Assembly: GCA_026874595.1 (NCBI GenBank)
Contig: CM049308.1
Coordinates: 95,900,624 to 95,964,623 of the forward strand
Direction of reading: 5' to 3'
Source of the DNA: Sipunculus nudus
Lineage: Eukaryota > Annelida > Sipuncula > Golfingiida > Sipunculidae
DNA: 64,000 bases
Shown here in pieces: positions 24,585 through 37,120 of this stretch. Positions within the stretch are counted from its first letter, which is position 1, and each line of letters opens with the position of its first letter. Below the pieces are notes generated by a model, which saw nothing but the letters and a program-made list of their open reading frames with translations, was not told the origin of the DNA and made no database searches. The translations under genes and the position numbers were made by a program.

Positions 24585-25545
24585 TCCTCTCCTTGTAGGA
24601 GGGAGGACTACTAAAAATCGTCCGAGTCTGTCTAGCTGTCCCTCCGACCAGCCCCCTTATTTTACCAAAACTCTCTGAAACCCCGGCTGCGTTCATCACA
24701 AAATTTTGCAGACTTACTGATCACGTGACTTGCCTGTAGGTGGAGGCATCTTTGGTGAACAACTGCATGGTCTTTTCCACCTAAACTCAAATAAGTCAGT
24801 AGCCATGAACACCTTAGTCTTCAAATTATAGGATTTCTTGGATCTAGGGGGATCTATATTGAATGGAATTATTTTCAAACTTTTAGCCTTAAATTTCATA
24901 ATTTCACGCAATTTCCATATAAAGTCTGATAAGCCCAAAAAATTCATAATTTCACGAAATTTCATGTATGGTGCAAAATTTGTTACTTTAACTGAGGAAC
25001 CGCTGCAGCAATCCTGACCATATTTGGCACACACGTTTCATCATGTGGCTTCTATGTGATTTTCAAGCCTTCCCAAATTTGGCACGCATGTTTTATCACG
25101 TGACTTCTATGTGATTTTACCCCACAGATTCTATCACTCTTCTTTCAGTTGAAATGGAATTTTCTGCTTATTCCTTGAGCGTTAAGAAAATATTTAGCCG
25201 TTACTTTTATATTATAGTTATCTGTATCTAAGAAAAAGGCCTCAGTATGAATTGAATGATTTATTTTCAAAATGGCTTCTTCATGCAAATACAAATGTTT
25301 ACCGTCACAAAATTTTACAATTTTAGGTGTGTGCATACTTGTAAAATCTAGTATACCAAACATCCCAGGAACAACAGTAGCTCTTAGAATAAACCGTTAC
25401 AGGCGTATATTTCTTGGCCACAACATTAACAGCCATGCACCCGTCTTTATGGATAACAGCTAAAATGGTATTTTCAGTTTCACTGTTTTTTTGGGTTTTT
25501 TTTTAACCAGTACACCCACAATATTTGAGTCAATGTAAGACCTCG
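24585..25545 (+). repeat. Degenerate Helentron-like dispersed repeat copy
   Basis: The left part has CCTCTCCTTGTAGGAGGGAGG (foldback) followed by a TCTGTCTAGCTGTCCCTCCG word like the TGTCCGTC-rich start of the 42.34-kb element. The right end near 25535-25548 is AGACCTCGGGTCTCTTG, a short palindrome followed by CTTG, matching the end structure of the 42.34-44.66 kb element (palindrome, CTTG, T-run). The interior has two copies of a TTTGGCAC(A/G)CA ... ATCA(C/T)GTG(A/G)CTTCTATG word near 25022-25120. No coding sequence. Boundaries are approximate. Confidence 0.45.
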
Positions 25546-25548
25546 GGT

Positions 25549-27744
25549 CTCTTGTTCAACTCTGTGCAATTTACGAATAATACAAATTACATCCCCAATC
25601 GCTCCCAGTTAAAAAAGGGTCTTGTGGATGCACAAAAAGCTAATCGTGCATTTTTCTTTTCATGTTCCAGTTTGTACTTTGTCTGTATTTTGACGTTAAA
25701 AGGGGTTCTAGCTAAAGTTAGGGGATATCCGGGCGTCAATGATCACACACGCCATGGCATTTGATAATATCAAGGAGATTCTGTAAGAATTCTTGTTAAT
25801 CTCTGTGGTATTATTGATGAGGAGCTTCACCTGCCAGAAGACTGGTGTCGCTACATAGAATTATCCATTTATAATGCATTTGCACCTGTTTTTTTTAATG
25901 GCCGATTGTAGACACGGTTCTAGATTATTACAGTCTACAAAATCGTAACTGTAAGGACAGAAAGCTCAATCTTCACTTTAATATAGATCCTGATAGAATC
26001 CTCCTTGAGATAGGAAATGAGGTCAGTGTGACCTTTATTATTTTGATGTTAGTTACAGTACAACCTGGAGAATTGAGCGATTTAGAAGGTGGACCTTGCT
26101 TCATCGTGACAGGTCGTGACGGGTTTTCTTAGGAGACCGGAAATTACGTCGCCGTGACGTATGAGCTTCAAGTTTTGGGACAATGACACAAATTCCAGTT
26201 CCTAAAAACCTCTGAAGTCTGATCCATAGCAGGGATACATTTTAACATAAAACCTTTGGATTCAAAACTTTACATGCACACAGGTTTAGGTATTTTTACT
26301 TGGAAACCTTAACATAGTTCACTCTGACCTATATATGTTTTGGTGCTGTTGCCTTTACTCTCATATTCTGCTGAGCGGCATGGCCCATTGACAACTAGTT
26401 TTATTGATATTAAAGTATCATTTTAGGTACTTTCTTGGATGCTTTGGTACCACAAATTCCCTTAACAGTTATAATGTTAATAACATTTAGATAGACTAGT
26501 AGATAATCTTTACTTTCTGCATAGTTTATCGTATATTTAAAGCTATATTAGTTCATCAGAAATTTAAAAATAGCTCTGTTTTAGCTTACCATTTTATTTA
26601 ATCCATAAACTAATATTATGTGTTTCTTTCAGACCTGTTTCATTATCATCATCCAAAGTTTGAAAAAAATAAATAGTTGAAAGATGGGAGAAACTTTTTT
26701 TTAAATCTCATGAACATCAGTCGATCCCTTTATTCAGTAAAAATTGAGATTCGTACAAAAGCACACGTTTCTCTATATTTAATGCATATTATTTAATTTT
26801 TATCAAGGACTGCTGCTTGTGCTGTACAAGATTGGTACCGAGAGTTATAGTTCTAAATTATCATTTTGACAGCTTTTACACATGATGTATAACGACATTT
26901 ATTGTTTAATTCATCTTTATATGACTTACGTTTCAAGACTTAGGGATGTTTTGTTAAACAACTGGCATGTTTTGTTTAACAAATGCTGATAACAATAAGA
27001 ATGTAAATAATATTTAGACAGACTCATCATTCTTTCAATAGTTTAGCCTAGTCAAATAAAGGTAAAATATGTTAAACTGAGACAAATTCACTTACATTTA
27101 TATTTAATTGTTTTGCTGGTTGACTGGTAATTTTGATATTGACAGATAACTGTCACGTGTATACTTTTAGCTCAGCACAGCGCACTTATCAAACGTGACC
27201 AGCATTTGTGAATTTTTACCTGGGTCAGTTCATGACCTTTCCAATAAACAGTTAACTCAAAAGGCACCTATATTTGACAATATTCATGCATTAGTTGCCC
27301 TGAACTTTGCTATTTATGTTGAAATGGATAGCTTTGTGGTTATAAGAATGGTACCAACAATTAAAACCATTAGTACAATATTTAATCTTGTCAATTTATT
27401 TTGTTTAGACAAAATAAATGGACCCACTCACTGAAAGTCTATTTATTTTCAAACATATTTTTATTTTAATTAAGTGTAAGGTAAACTCATTAGGGTGATC
27501 TCTAGCTCATTGTTTCATATTGAAACTGATGCTGGAGTCAATGAACCGTTTAACAGAGATCTGTGCACGGTAGGATTATTTAGCCCTGCATGATTGAGCT
27601 ACGTGACCGATTGGTCCTTTGCCTTTTTTTAAATATGCGGGTTTTTTGTATCCACATTTGGTAAAATGATAGACATTTTTTTTGGTATTACATTATAAAT
27701 AATACACTTGAAATAGATTCATGTGATTTGTTTTCGACATTATG
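25549..27744. other. No gene recognised
   Basis: Unique AT-rich DNA. Small open frames near 25525 and 27195 show no known domain. Confidence 0.45.
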
Positions 27745-27748
27745 ATAT

Positions 27749-27904
27749 TGTTACGAAGACAAATAAATAAGGGGATAATCCTGGGCCGATCCGGGAGACG
27801 GACCCAGGTCGGCGGCGCACACGTCCGGCGTACCAACCGCTTCGCTAGAAAAGCGAGCTTCACTAGCGAGACAGTTCGGTCGGCTTTTATGTCACCCCGT
27901 AACA
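27749..27904 (-). mobile_element. 156-bp solo-LTR-like or foldback element with a tRNA-like pol III promoter
   Basis: The element begins TGTTACG and ends CGTAACA, typical of short Ty3/gypsy LTR termini, and is flanked by ATAT on both sides (27745-27748 and 27905-27908) as a 4-bp target duplication would be. It is much more GC- and CpG-rich than its surroundings. On the minus strand it contains TAGCGAAGCGG (27837-27847), a perfect match to the tRNA box A consensus TRGCNNAGYGG. About 32 nt further on comes GGTCCGTCTCC (27794-27804), a 9/11 match to box B. A CATAAAAG box lies near its minus-strand start. It may be a solo LTR or TRIM-type LTR, or a tRNA-derived SINE that has gained inverted ends. 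Box spacing fits pol III promoters. Confidence 0.65.
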
Positions 27905-27984
27905 ATATCCTTTTGGAAAAAAAGATAAACTAAAATTATTTCATATTCACTTGTATTTTTACGTAACTACGAATATAATTCAGG

Positions 27985-28715
27985 TAAATAAATATGCCTA
28001 AACCAAACAAACATGCACAATTATCACGTCAAAAATATAACTGTACCAAAAAAGCATACCCAATCACCATGTCCAAAAATAAAACTTACCAAATTAACAT
28101 ACCCGATTATTGGTTAACATATACCTGTACCAAATAAACATACACAATTATCATGTCAAAAAATATAACTGTACCAAATTAACATACACAATTATCATGT
28201 TAAAAGTATATAACTGAACCAAATTAACATACGCAATTATCATGTTAAAAGTATATAACTGAACTAAATTAACATACACAATTATCATGTTAAAAGTATA
28301 TAACTGAACCAAATTAACATACACAATTATCATTTCAAAAGTATATAACTGTACCAAATTAACATACACAATTATCATGTTAAAGTATATAACTGAACCA
28401 AATTAACATACACAATTATCATGTTAAAACTATATAACTGTACCAAATTAAAATACACAATTATCATGTTAAAACTATATAACTGTACCAAATTAACATA
28501 CTCATTTATCATGTCAAAAGTATATAACTTTACCAAATTAACATACACAATTATCATGTTAAAAGTATATAACTGTACCAAATTAACATACACAATTATC
28601 ATGTTAAAAGTATATAACTGTACCAAATTAACAAACACAATTGCCATGTCAATAAATATAACTGTACCAAATTAGCATACCCAACTATCAGGTAAAATAT
28701 ATACCTGTGCCACCT
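27985..28715. repeat. 45-bp minisatellite, about 16 copies
   Basis: Unit is AACATACACAATTATCATGT, then TAAAAGTATATAACTGTACC, then AAATT. The central copies (28137-28640) are well conserved and the flanking copies degenerate (for example 28010-28130). It is AT-rich. Length 45 keeps a 15-residue repeat open on both strands, which is not evidence of coding. Confidence 0.93.
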
Positions 28716-29490
28716 ACACAATAATCTATATCTGAAACAAACCCTCATTTTTTCTGAGTAAACGGCAGCACAGATTGTCGTTAAGGTGTATTTGTTAATT
28801 TTGATGAGTTATTCAGGACTGGTGGCTTCTACTTTACTCTTCATGGAAGAATGCTTTACCTTTTGGATTTTTTTTTGTAATATGTAATAATCATGTAATA
28901 ATTATAATTCTCAAGACAAAAAAAAGGTTAAGTAAATATTAGATTTCGTCGGATCTTTTGACCCTCGTGTCAATTACAGCTTACGATTAATTGGTACTTC
29001 GCACTTGTTCTGGTTTTTGTTGTGTACACGTGACGGTTCTTCCAGGCTGAGACGTGTTTAATCAAATCAAATTATACCGAATAACCTCCAGGAGTATCGC
29101 TGTAAATTTAACTCAAAACCGAAAGTATGTGAATCTGTTTCCGCAAGAAATACCGTTCAAACGTTTTTATAAATATCATAGCGTGTATCATGAGGAGCGA
29201 GCCTTAATTATAAATGCTTGGACATGTACGTTCTGTCTCTGTCTGTGGTCTGGCCCGTGCATGACGGGCTCCATGCATGCATCCAGCGGAAGCTCGCAAA
29301 CATGGCCGTTCTACCAGAAATAAAAATCATCTCACGTATAATATTTGTCCTGGTGATGGAGGAATGTTTTAGGGAGGAGAAAGATGAAGGAAAGGATGGT
29401 GATTGTTATCTGTCGTCAAGAACACGAGAACCTTCTGGAACGCCATCTCTCCGACCTAAAGCTTACGTTTCTTTGGAAAATATGTAATAA
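28716..29490. other. No gene recognised
   Basis: Unique DNA with a somewhat GC-richer patch at 29215-29320. Overlapping short open frames here have no recognisable motif. Confidence 0.4.
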
Positions 29491-29499
29491 ATATAGGAA

Positions 29500-30070
29500 A
29501 CGTTTTATACAAATAAACTGAAAAAGGGTTTGTATACGGAATATAATAAAATGGAAAATGTCCTCTAAGTACAGACGGATTATATAACATAATTGATAAC
29601 AATCTCAATCGTTCCTGATGTAAAAAGATAATAATATGGCCGCCGTCTTCCACGGATAATAACAAAATGGACACACAAGACATGCATAACAACAATGGAA
29701 ACCCTCTCCAAGGAATTACTAAAAACAATGGGACTGATATTTTAAGAAATGAGATGTAAACGAATATCCTTCACGGAAATCAAGATAAAATCTAGAGAGC
29801 GGATTGAAACAACCGGAGAAAATGTCTACATTAATAAAAAAATGGAGAAGCTAGTGGGAAAAAAGCAAAAATGAAAAAAAAATTACCTAGATGGATTATA
29901 TCAAGAATAAAACCGGAACGGAGTAACAATTGGAAAAAGTTGTGTCATAAGGATTAAGGCAATACGAGTTAGGACAAAATGGAGAAAAGAGTTTCAAACG
30001 GAGTATAATAAAATGGAGAAAAACTCTCATATGTTTTATAACAATATGGAGAAAAGAATTTTATCTATAT
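29500..30070. repeat. Highly degenerate interspersed repeat of an AAAATGGAGAAAA module
   Basis: Words such as ACGGAGTATAATAAAATGG and AAAATGGAGAAAA recur roughly every 50-70 bp (29540, 29660, 29845, 29980, 30000, 30045). This suggests an old tandem array that has lost register. Individual copies are very diverged. Confidence 0.4.
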
Positions 30071-30639
30071 AACACAGTGTGGTCAAGGTTGGTCTCAGTG
30101 GAAATATACAAAACGGGATTAAGAATGCATGCAGTGCACGGATAAACGCATCCCTTTGTGAGATCAAAAATTTTATTATCAATGTAAATACAATTTTATT
30201 GATTGAATTATGTTATCATTACTAAAACATAATACCAGATCTTTAAATCATACGAAAAAAATTAAAGTAAATATTATACAAAAAATCTGAAAGAAATTAG
30301 ACTATGTAAATGTTAAATATTTAAATATATCTATACGTAATTAAGAAATTGCTAATTGATTCACAATTATTATACTATTCCTGTAGGAATTGTGAAGAAA
30401 CTACATTCGTTTATAAATTATTACGGAAGTGCAATCGCTCTGTTGTTGAAAGAAATGTGCACCTGTAACATATATTGATATTCATATATTATACGGTCTG
30501 CACAATTAAAAGGTATAATACTTGTATACTTTTGAACAAACAACTCCCCGTCATGTTGTCAGGAAGGAAATATATAAATGCTGGTGATTTCATGAAGATG
30601 CAAATAAGAGTGGTGTAACAACAACGAAGCAAAACCTAA

Positions 30640-30908
30640 GATGTCATAATGAAGCATGTCATAATGAAGCATGTCATAATGAAGCATATCATGAGGAAAC
30701 ATATCATTATGAAGCGCGTCATAATGCAACACGTTATAATGCAGCATATCATAATGAAGCGCGCCATAATGCCGGATGCCATTATACAGCACCTCATAAT
30801 GAAGCATGTCATAATACCGGACGTCATAATGTAGGACGTCATAATGAAGCATGTCATAATGCCGGACGTCATAATGTAGCACATCATAATGCAACATATC
30901 ATAACGAA
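30640..30908. repeat. 15-bp minisatellite, about 18 copies
   Basis: Unit GTCATAATGAAGCAT with many variants (CGTCATAATGTAGGA, CATAATGCCGGACGT, CATAATGCAACAC). Divisible by 3, so it is open as a 5-residue repeat in several frames on both strands, which is typical of a non-coding microsatellite-like array. Confidence 0.92.
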
Positions 30909-31166
30909 GCGTTGCCCTGTGACGGCTTAAAGAAAGTAGTATCTGACTGAACTGCCAGTACAAGTCAAAGTTCTGCCACTTCTGGAATTTAATGAAAGGA
31001 CGCCATCTCTGCTATATCGGGATACTGGTGAGTAAACATTAATGTATTAATCCAAGCTATAAATTACATCAATAGATTTACAACAAGAATTGTTTCACAA
31101 AACCATTAATAAACACGACTATTCCAGCTTCCAGTCATCTGTATACATATGCAGTTGATTAAATTT

Positions 31167-31168
<2 letters not shown>

Positions 31169-31219
<51 letters not shown>
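31169..31219. repeat. (AG)n microsatellite
   Basis: About 51 bp of uninterrupted AG. Confidence 0.97.
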
Positions 31220-31222
<3 letters not shown>

Positions 31223-31707
31223 ATTATATGCCCCTGCCAGGTGCCGAGGCGATATATTTCCCCGAATCGGTTGGTTTGTCCGTTAGCAAATAATATTTAA
31301 CATTTTATCTTAATGGATTAGGGTATAAAACCCAAGAAATAATCCATTATCTTTTTATTTTATCTGAATCACCATAATATATTTACAATTTCAATGATTT
31401 TTCCATTGTGGACCATTCATTGCCATTTGGTGCATGCTGAATTTGACCTAGAGCTCATGCACCTGTGAACCTGGCTGGTCAATTGTGAAAATGTGTAAAC
31501 AGGAACACGTTAATACCCTTGCAGAGGTGAGGTATACATGCAGACGCTGACAACAGTTCGATAGTCAGCTTGTGCAATCACCAATCACACACATAAAATT
31601 ATAAAATTAATTTTCAGACATGTACGTTTGTCAGTATGGTTCAAAGTCTCTCTTCACAGCTGTTATATACGAACTTTTAATTATATATAGAGTCTACTAG
31701 AGTCTAC

Positions 31708-32215
31708 TATAGTCTGTTCCACAATGGGGTGCCCCTTGAAATTTTGTAAAACTCACAGATCACAGCCAGAAAAAAAGATGCAATGGGTGAATGATTCATA
31801 GGCCTAATTTACTGGAATGAATTCAAAACAATACCGTGTAAAATATTTTAGTAATTCAATAAAATCAATATATGAGTATTTTCCACATCTCAACCAAACT
31901 GATGAAGGCCAATTTCAATAGTCACATGCTCAAACAACTACATTTAAAAGCTGGTGATTGGTCGTTGAATGTCATAAATATTCTCTAAACTGTTATTGTC
32001 AAAATGAGGCTGTCAGCACATGTGAGACGCCATGTCACGTAGCCAAAAAGCTCAGAAGACAGAGAATACAAAATATAAATGTTGGTTTTTGTTTTGAAGT
32101 TTTACATCTAATATAAGGCCCTCGTCAGCTTTAGTGGGAAATTATATGAAAATATTTATATTCAAGAAATTAACTGCCAAATTTCAATGGGCACCTTCTG
32201 GTGGAGCAGACTCTA
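31708..32215. mobile_element. Inverted-repeat element (MITE candidate), ~508 bp
   Basis: 31708-31744 and 32179-32215 are inverted copies, 30 of 37 positions matching (left TATAGTCTGTTCCACAATGG; right reverse complement TAGAGTCTGCTCCACCAGAA), with TTGAAATTT at the inner edges. The interior is AT-rich with no coding sequence. The left end carries extra AGAGTCTACT repeats, so the exact terminus and target duplication are unclear. Confidence 0.6.
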
Positions 32216-32983
32216 ATATGAAAAAAAGGTGAGTCATGAAGTGAAGTATTTCACATCAATTGATAATTTAACAACGAATAACAATGAAGGAAAAATATTT
32301 TCTTTGATTAAAAGAATTCAAATTTACCATACTGCATATATAAACCCATGTGTTGTTTTAACATGTTGTTAATTTTTTAACATTCCATGTGATCCCACCT
32401 AAGAATATACTCATATATTACAATCGTGCATTACAAGCCACGTACTTTTGCCTTACGTGCTCGGTATATAACCCTTTACATAGCCTATAGCACTTCAAAG
32501 AAATCATAACTCTATTTTAAAAAAGTTGATTCTTTTGTTTTAGTGACTAGATAAATCTAATGGTATATTGAAATGCATAAAAATACAATTATATAGATAT
32601 AATCAAAATTCACAGAACAGGGAAGAATTTTTTACTTGAAATGATTTCCGCTTTAAATTCTGCTCGCTGTTTATAAGGATTCTAATCAATATGCAGACAT
32701 GAGAATTGACGCTGACTGAGCATTGCATGTGGTTAATGACAGATTAAACAGTAATACAAATTTTATCACATAAATGAACCTTCCATATTCAATTATTTAT
32801 TATATATATAACTCTACCTTACGTTGTATAATGAAACTCATAAACGGGGTTCGAATTGATATCAATCACACATATACAGGGATAATGCGTGGATGTTAAT
32901 ATATATTGCATGGGAGTTCGCGTGACCATGCAGCGTGTCCAATAACTAATGACTGAAGCCAAGGAAGCTACACGTCTTTTTGG

Positions 32984-32986
<3 letters not shown>

Positions 32987-33032
<46 letters not shown>
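32987..33032. repeat. (AT)n microsatellite
   Basis: About 46 bp of AT dinucleotides. Confidence 0.97.
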
Positions 33033-33035
<3 letters not shown>

Positions 33036-33218
33036 TATCATTCATCTATTTTTCTTATTTTTCTATAAGCTGTTGGAGTGATTTCATTAGATTAATATAT
33101 GTTAAGAAATCAGAGCTATCATAGCAATGAATATTTATAAAAATGCAGAAAATCAAATTTTGTCAGACATATTTACCAATTTATACGTATAGTATCGGGC
33201 AACATGCATATATGCATA

Positions 33219-33221
<3 letters not shown>

Positions 33222-33262
<41 letters not shown>
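33222..33262. repeat. (TA)n microsatellite followed by (TG)n
   Basis: About 41 bp of TA running into GTGTGTG. Confidence 0.97.
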
Positions 33263-33271
<9 letters not shown>

Positions 33272-34329
33272 TTGCATGTATATATACCGGCCATTTTTAT
33301 AATTAATCTTTATTAAACGCTATAGCTGGTGTAGGTTCACTCGGTCTCCACAAACACTAGATGATACCGGCTGAACGTGAACTGTGCCGTTGTTTTCGGT
33401 TTTTACAACAGATAACATATTTACACATTTATGTGCCAGCAGGAGTTTTTGTAGCTGTATATCTGTTCTAGCGGTGCTAGGCCTCAAGATGCACGTACGA
33501 TAGAGTTTGGCGGGCTCTCATCCTGAGTACAGGTCTATGGTCTCTCTGTCGTTAATGACAGGACTTCTTTTTCATCACGCCTGCGTTTCACCCCAAGCCT
33601 CTTTAGCCTTAAGACACCAGCTTAGTGAAGCTTCCTTAAGCGATTATTTCAGACCAAAAGCATGTCCATGGAGGATTACCGTAAACCACCCAAACTTGAA
33701 TTGCGCGTCTAGCTCTCATTTTCCCAGAGTAAAGCCCAATGCTTGGAATGTTTCGTTAGTGTGATGTACAACACTGTACAATTCATAATTCCAAATTTGT
33801 GATTCTTGTTGGAGTTTACATGTGGACAAAGTTAGCAGAGAGATTTATTGTGAGTCGTTCTTGTGAAGAATCGAAGCTAAGGTGAGGTCTCGTTTACAAT
33901 TTATCTCAGCAGAGGTGTGAAATGTGAGCTCAGTCAATGAACAGTTCAACAAGCATTACTTCACACGCAGCTTTACTGATCAGTCTTTTTTTGTCGTTCA
34001 TTTGGGGTGGTCTGCACAGAACAGTCCAGATTTTGATACATTCTTTGTAAATTGCTTGGTTTATCGAGCCACAGTGTAGCTCTGACGTTAGCCACTGATT
34101 GAAGAGGAAATCTATAAAAAGGAAAGACATACACAGACACCTAAATCTTTGCCCAACTACTTGAGTGACGGAATAGGTTATAAGTTTTTCATGATTTTGG
34201 CGTGATGCATTGTGGACATTAAATCCCCTTACACCCCTGAGTTGGTCCATCTGTAAGTGTTACGTATGGTGGGTGAGTAAAGGCTCTGATTTTTCACACT
34301 ACCAATTGAATTAAGTGGCTGCCATATTG

Positions 34330-34480
34330 CGTGTGTATCCGAGCAGACGGCTGCCGTCCGCGAGCGCGTCACGCCAACTCACGCGCGTTCCCCCGCGGCG
34401 GCGAGACCTCACGTGAAAGTGAGCGTGCGGTCGTCTCCACGACACCGCCATCTGTCGCCCAGTGGGGAAGCCACTTTAAT
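34330..34480. other. CpG-rich island of unknown role
   Basis: About 150 bp dense in CG dinucleotides (CCGCGAGCGCGTC, CGCGCGTTCCCCCGCGG) in an otherwise AT-rich, CpG-poor region. It could be a promoter, an enhancer or a GC-rich repeat. No exon with splice sites and a recognisable product was found. Confidence 0.35.
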
Positions 34481-34849
34481 GCCGGTAATAGGATTGAAGA
34501 TCTCATGGCTTTGTTGGTTCTTTCTTTTGCGATCTCTCTCAGGTGTTGATATGATATTATGAGGATATTTACGGTATTCCTGAGCTCGCCACGCTCGGCT
34601 CAATCAAGAGAAGCCTTACCATACAGACACGAAACCCTAGAATATCAACCTAACTATATCCCTTCAGCTGCAGAGTGCCAGTTCTAGGAATAATTTATCA
34701 TACATTGTACATTTCAGATTTCATGCATAATTGCGTGTATTCATCCTTTTTTTATTAAAAACATCTTTTCATCATCAATGTTCGATATTAACGTTAAAAT
34801 GAATAATTATAATAATAATATTTAAATTAATTTTAATATAAATAAGGTG

Positions 34850-34893
<44 letters not shown>

Positions 34894-34933
34894 TTTATAG
34901 TATTTGTTATAATTGCTGTTATTATTATCATTA

Positions 34934-34980
<47 letters not shown>
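34850..34980. repeat. (AAT)n facing (ATT)n: inverted trinucleotide microsatellites
   Basis: 34850-34893 is (TAA)n and 34919-34980 is (ATT)n, separated by ~25 bp, so the two arms could pair as a long hairpin. Confidence 0.95.
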
Positions 34981-35039
34981 ATTGTAATAGACAAATAGAT
35001 TTATAATGATACAATACAATACACTAATTTGCATATCAC

Positions 35040-35205
35040 CGGCACTTGGTGTAAAGTCTGCCCTGGAGGCGCTAGCTAGCTTCCGGTCTGACATTTCTGG
35101 GCTGACTCGTCTAAGACGTCATGGTGAAGGTCTGGCCAGGTCACCAGACATGGCGCGTGCTGCAGCCCGCAGGTCACGGTCACCATATTTTTTAGTATCA
35201 TTCTG
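35040..35205. other. GC-richer unique patch
   Basis: About 165 bp of balanced base composition between microsatellites (for example GGAGGCGCTAGCTAGCTTCC, CATGGCGCGTGCTGCAGCCC). It could be a conserved non-coding element or an old repeat. There is no recognised product. Confidence 0.25.
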
Positions 35206-35367
35206 ACAGAGTGAAATTCTCCAACACATAAATTAATTGACAGCAAATCCCCCTTTTGTCTTATTCTTTGATAAAAAATACAACTGATGATAATGAATGT
35301 TCAGGTTACCAGTCGGCTTTAATAAATGACATTCTCTGTAGTCCGCTTCATCTCCTGATGTCCAATA

Positions 35368-35393
35368 TTTTTTTTTTTTTTTTTTTTTTTTTT
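35368..35393. repeat. Poly-T tract
   Basis: 26 T on +. No upstream SINE or LINE body was recognised on the minus strand. Confidence 0.9.
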
Positions 35394-36072
35394 GCTATGA
35401 AAATTTGTATTAGTTACATTTCGAGGGAAACAAATAAAGTATATAATAGAGGATGAAAGGACTTTATTTTCTACAAGGTCAATAAATACCTTCCTTACAT
35501 CTTATTTAAGAAACAGAATTATTTGAAAATATGTGAAATCAGTCTCGTTTTACAACATATCAGACCCACTTATAGGTCATTGGTCACATGCGAAAACAGC
35601 GTTAATTGACAGCTGCTGAATGGATGATGTCATGTAAATACTAAAAATTATAACCAGATAACAAAGATGGCTACTCATGCAGGGACATATCATATATCTG
35701 CCCGTACATTGTGAAGAGACTAAAATGTTGTGATACATAAACTTTGGATTTATTGTGAAATTCTTATAATTAACAGATTAGGTTGTCACTTCCATATGTA
35801 GTTTCTAGAACATTAATGAAAATATTATTTTTTTCAAAAAATTATCTACAAAAGATGTTGACAGCAGGTGGTGAAACGGACTATAATAAGGAAAAACATG
35901 AATTTCGAAGTGAAAAGTCTACTTGACATGACTCATTTCCCTTTTCATGTATTTTAAGTTTTTTTTATAAATTTTTGGAATACTAAAAAAAATGTGAGAA
36001 AAAAGAAAACAGTGGGACGAGAAAGTGCCGATTGTGAACTGCAGGTAAAAATATGATATAAAAACATAAATC

Positions 36073-36073
<1 letters not shown>

Positions 36074-36110
<37 letters not shown>

Positions 36111-36160
36111 CTTCCGCTGCCCCGATACTAATATATTTTTATACATATGTATATATTTCG

Positions 36161-36191
<31 letters not shown>
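36074..36191. repeat. (ATT)n and (AT)n microsatellites
   Basis: (TTA)n at 36074-36109 and (AT)n at 36164-36191, with unique sequence between. Confidence 0.95.
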
Positions 36192-36194
<3 letters not shown>

Positions 36195-36484
36195 TAACGC
36201 GGCAGCAGTGCATCAGACTTAGGTAAAGATCTATCCGTACAATTTCCGTGTTTAATATTGCTTTTGCCTATACTCGAAAAAAAAATAATTCTTATATATG
36301 TGCGTGCCTAGATACACATTCAGCTGACAAATATTTCAGATGCAGACTGCGCTCTGATCAATTCGAATTTTTAACAAAATTTTGCTAATATATTGAATTT
36401 TTCTGTTTCCATCGTTAAAGTTGACCTCAGATAAATATTAAATAAACGCTGAAAATGATTTAGATTAAGATTGACTAAGTTTCT

Positions 36485-37120
36485 CACCTGGTCACACAGG
36501 TGAGGGAACCACGTGACAGCCCGTCCAGGTAGGCCGTTTGATCACCTCAGGCTGATCAAAGAAACGCCGCGGTACCGGGACCACTGTGACGCCGCCTGGA
36601 GGTATTGTCTTGTACAATGTGAAGCCAGGACAAGACTTGATGTTGAAACAAAACCCACCGCTACCAAAATCTGCCATCTTTGTGGTTACCGGGCGCCCCA
36701 ACGACAAGTCGACCACGTCAAACCAATTATTTTAATTAAGAGCACAGCAAGACGGCTTGCAGGGAATTTGCCGCGGAGCAGGGGTTGGTTGGGTGGACGG
36801 TGGGAGGGAGAGCGGAGGGCGGCAGATTGCCCTACACGTGCAGCAACCCCCGGGCGAGTGACGGCGAGGGAAGGTGTGTAATCAGCCCGGGGCTGTCTCC
36901 GTAATCAATAAGTAATAAGAACGAACAGTGATGAAATGAAATGACGCTCCTTTGTGGCTCGGCGCTCATCAGTGACTTGCGTCAGATAAGAAGATTACTC
37001 TTTATAAATAGAGACGACCCGCTCTTCCCGAGCTGGCCGCAGCGCCGAATCACGGGTCGCCAAAACCTCTGAAGTGGCGCTCTCAAATTGAATTAATCTG
37101 GATCTACAAGTAGCTGCAGG
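36485..37120. other. GC-rich block, candidate regulatory or unrecognised exon region
   Basis: Base composition rises sharply: CGCCGCGGTACCGGGACC near 36565-36582 and GCAACCCCCGGGCGAGTGAC near 36840. The block holds several TAAT-core and CACGTG sites. Open frames exist on both strands (about 36492-36716 on -, 36513-36881 on +) but neither has a recognisable domain or clear splice context. A conserved non-coding element or CpG island is the most economical reading. Confidence 0.3.

Larger units (their letters stand above)
32216..34325. other. No gene recognised; two (AT)n tracts
   Basis: AT-rich DNA with (AT)n at 32987-33032 and 33222-33262. A small + frame near 33507-33764 contains no recognised motif. 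The 34260-34325 part precedes a CpG-rich island. Confidence 0.4.

Noticed and set aside
27791-27850. Functional tRNA gene on the minus strand
   Set aside because: Box A and B are present, but I could not form a convincing acceptor stem, and box B deviates at two positions; treated as tRNA-derived.
28151-28675. Open frames in the 45-bp array on both strands
   Set aside because: Periodicity divisible by three; open on both strands with hydrophobic low-complexity output.
30559-30963. His/Tyr/Met-rich repeat protein on the minus strand
   Set aside because: It is a by-product of the 15-bp microsatellite-like array; overlapping frames are also open.
32840-32860. GGGGTTCGAATTG resembling a tRNA box B
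   Set aside because: No box A at the right distance on that strand.
36492-36881. Overlapping open frames on both strands in GC-rich DNA
   Set aside because: Chance open frames are common at higher GC; no known motif. Kept only as a composition feature.
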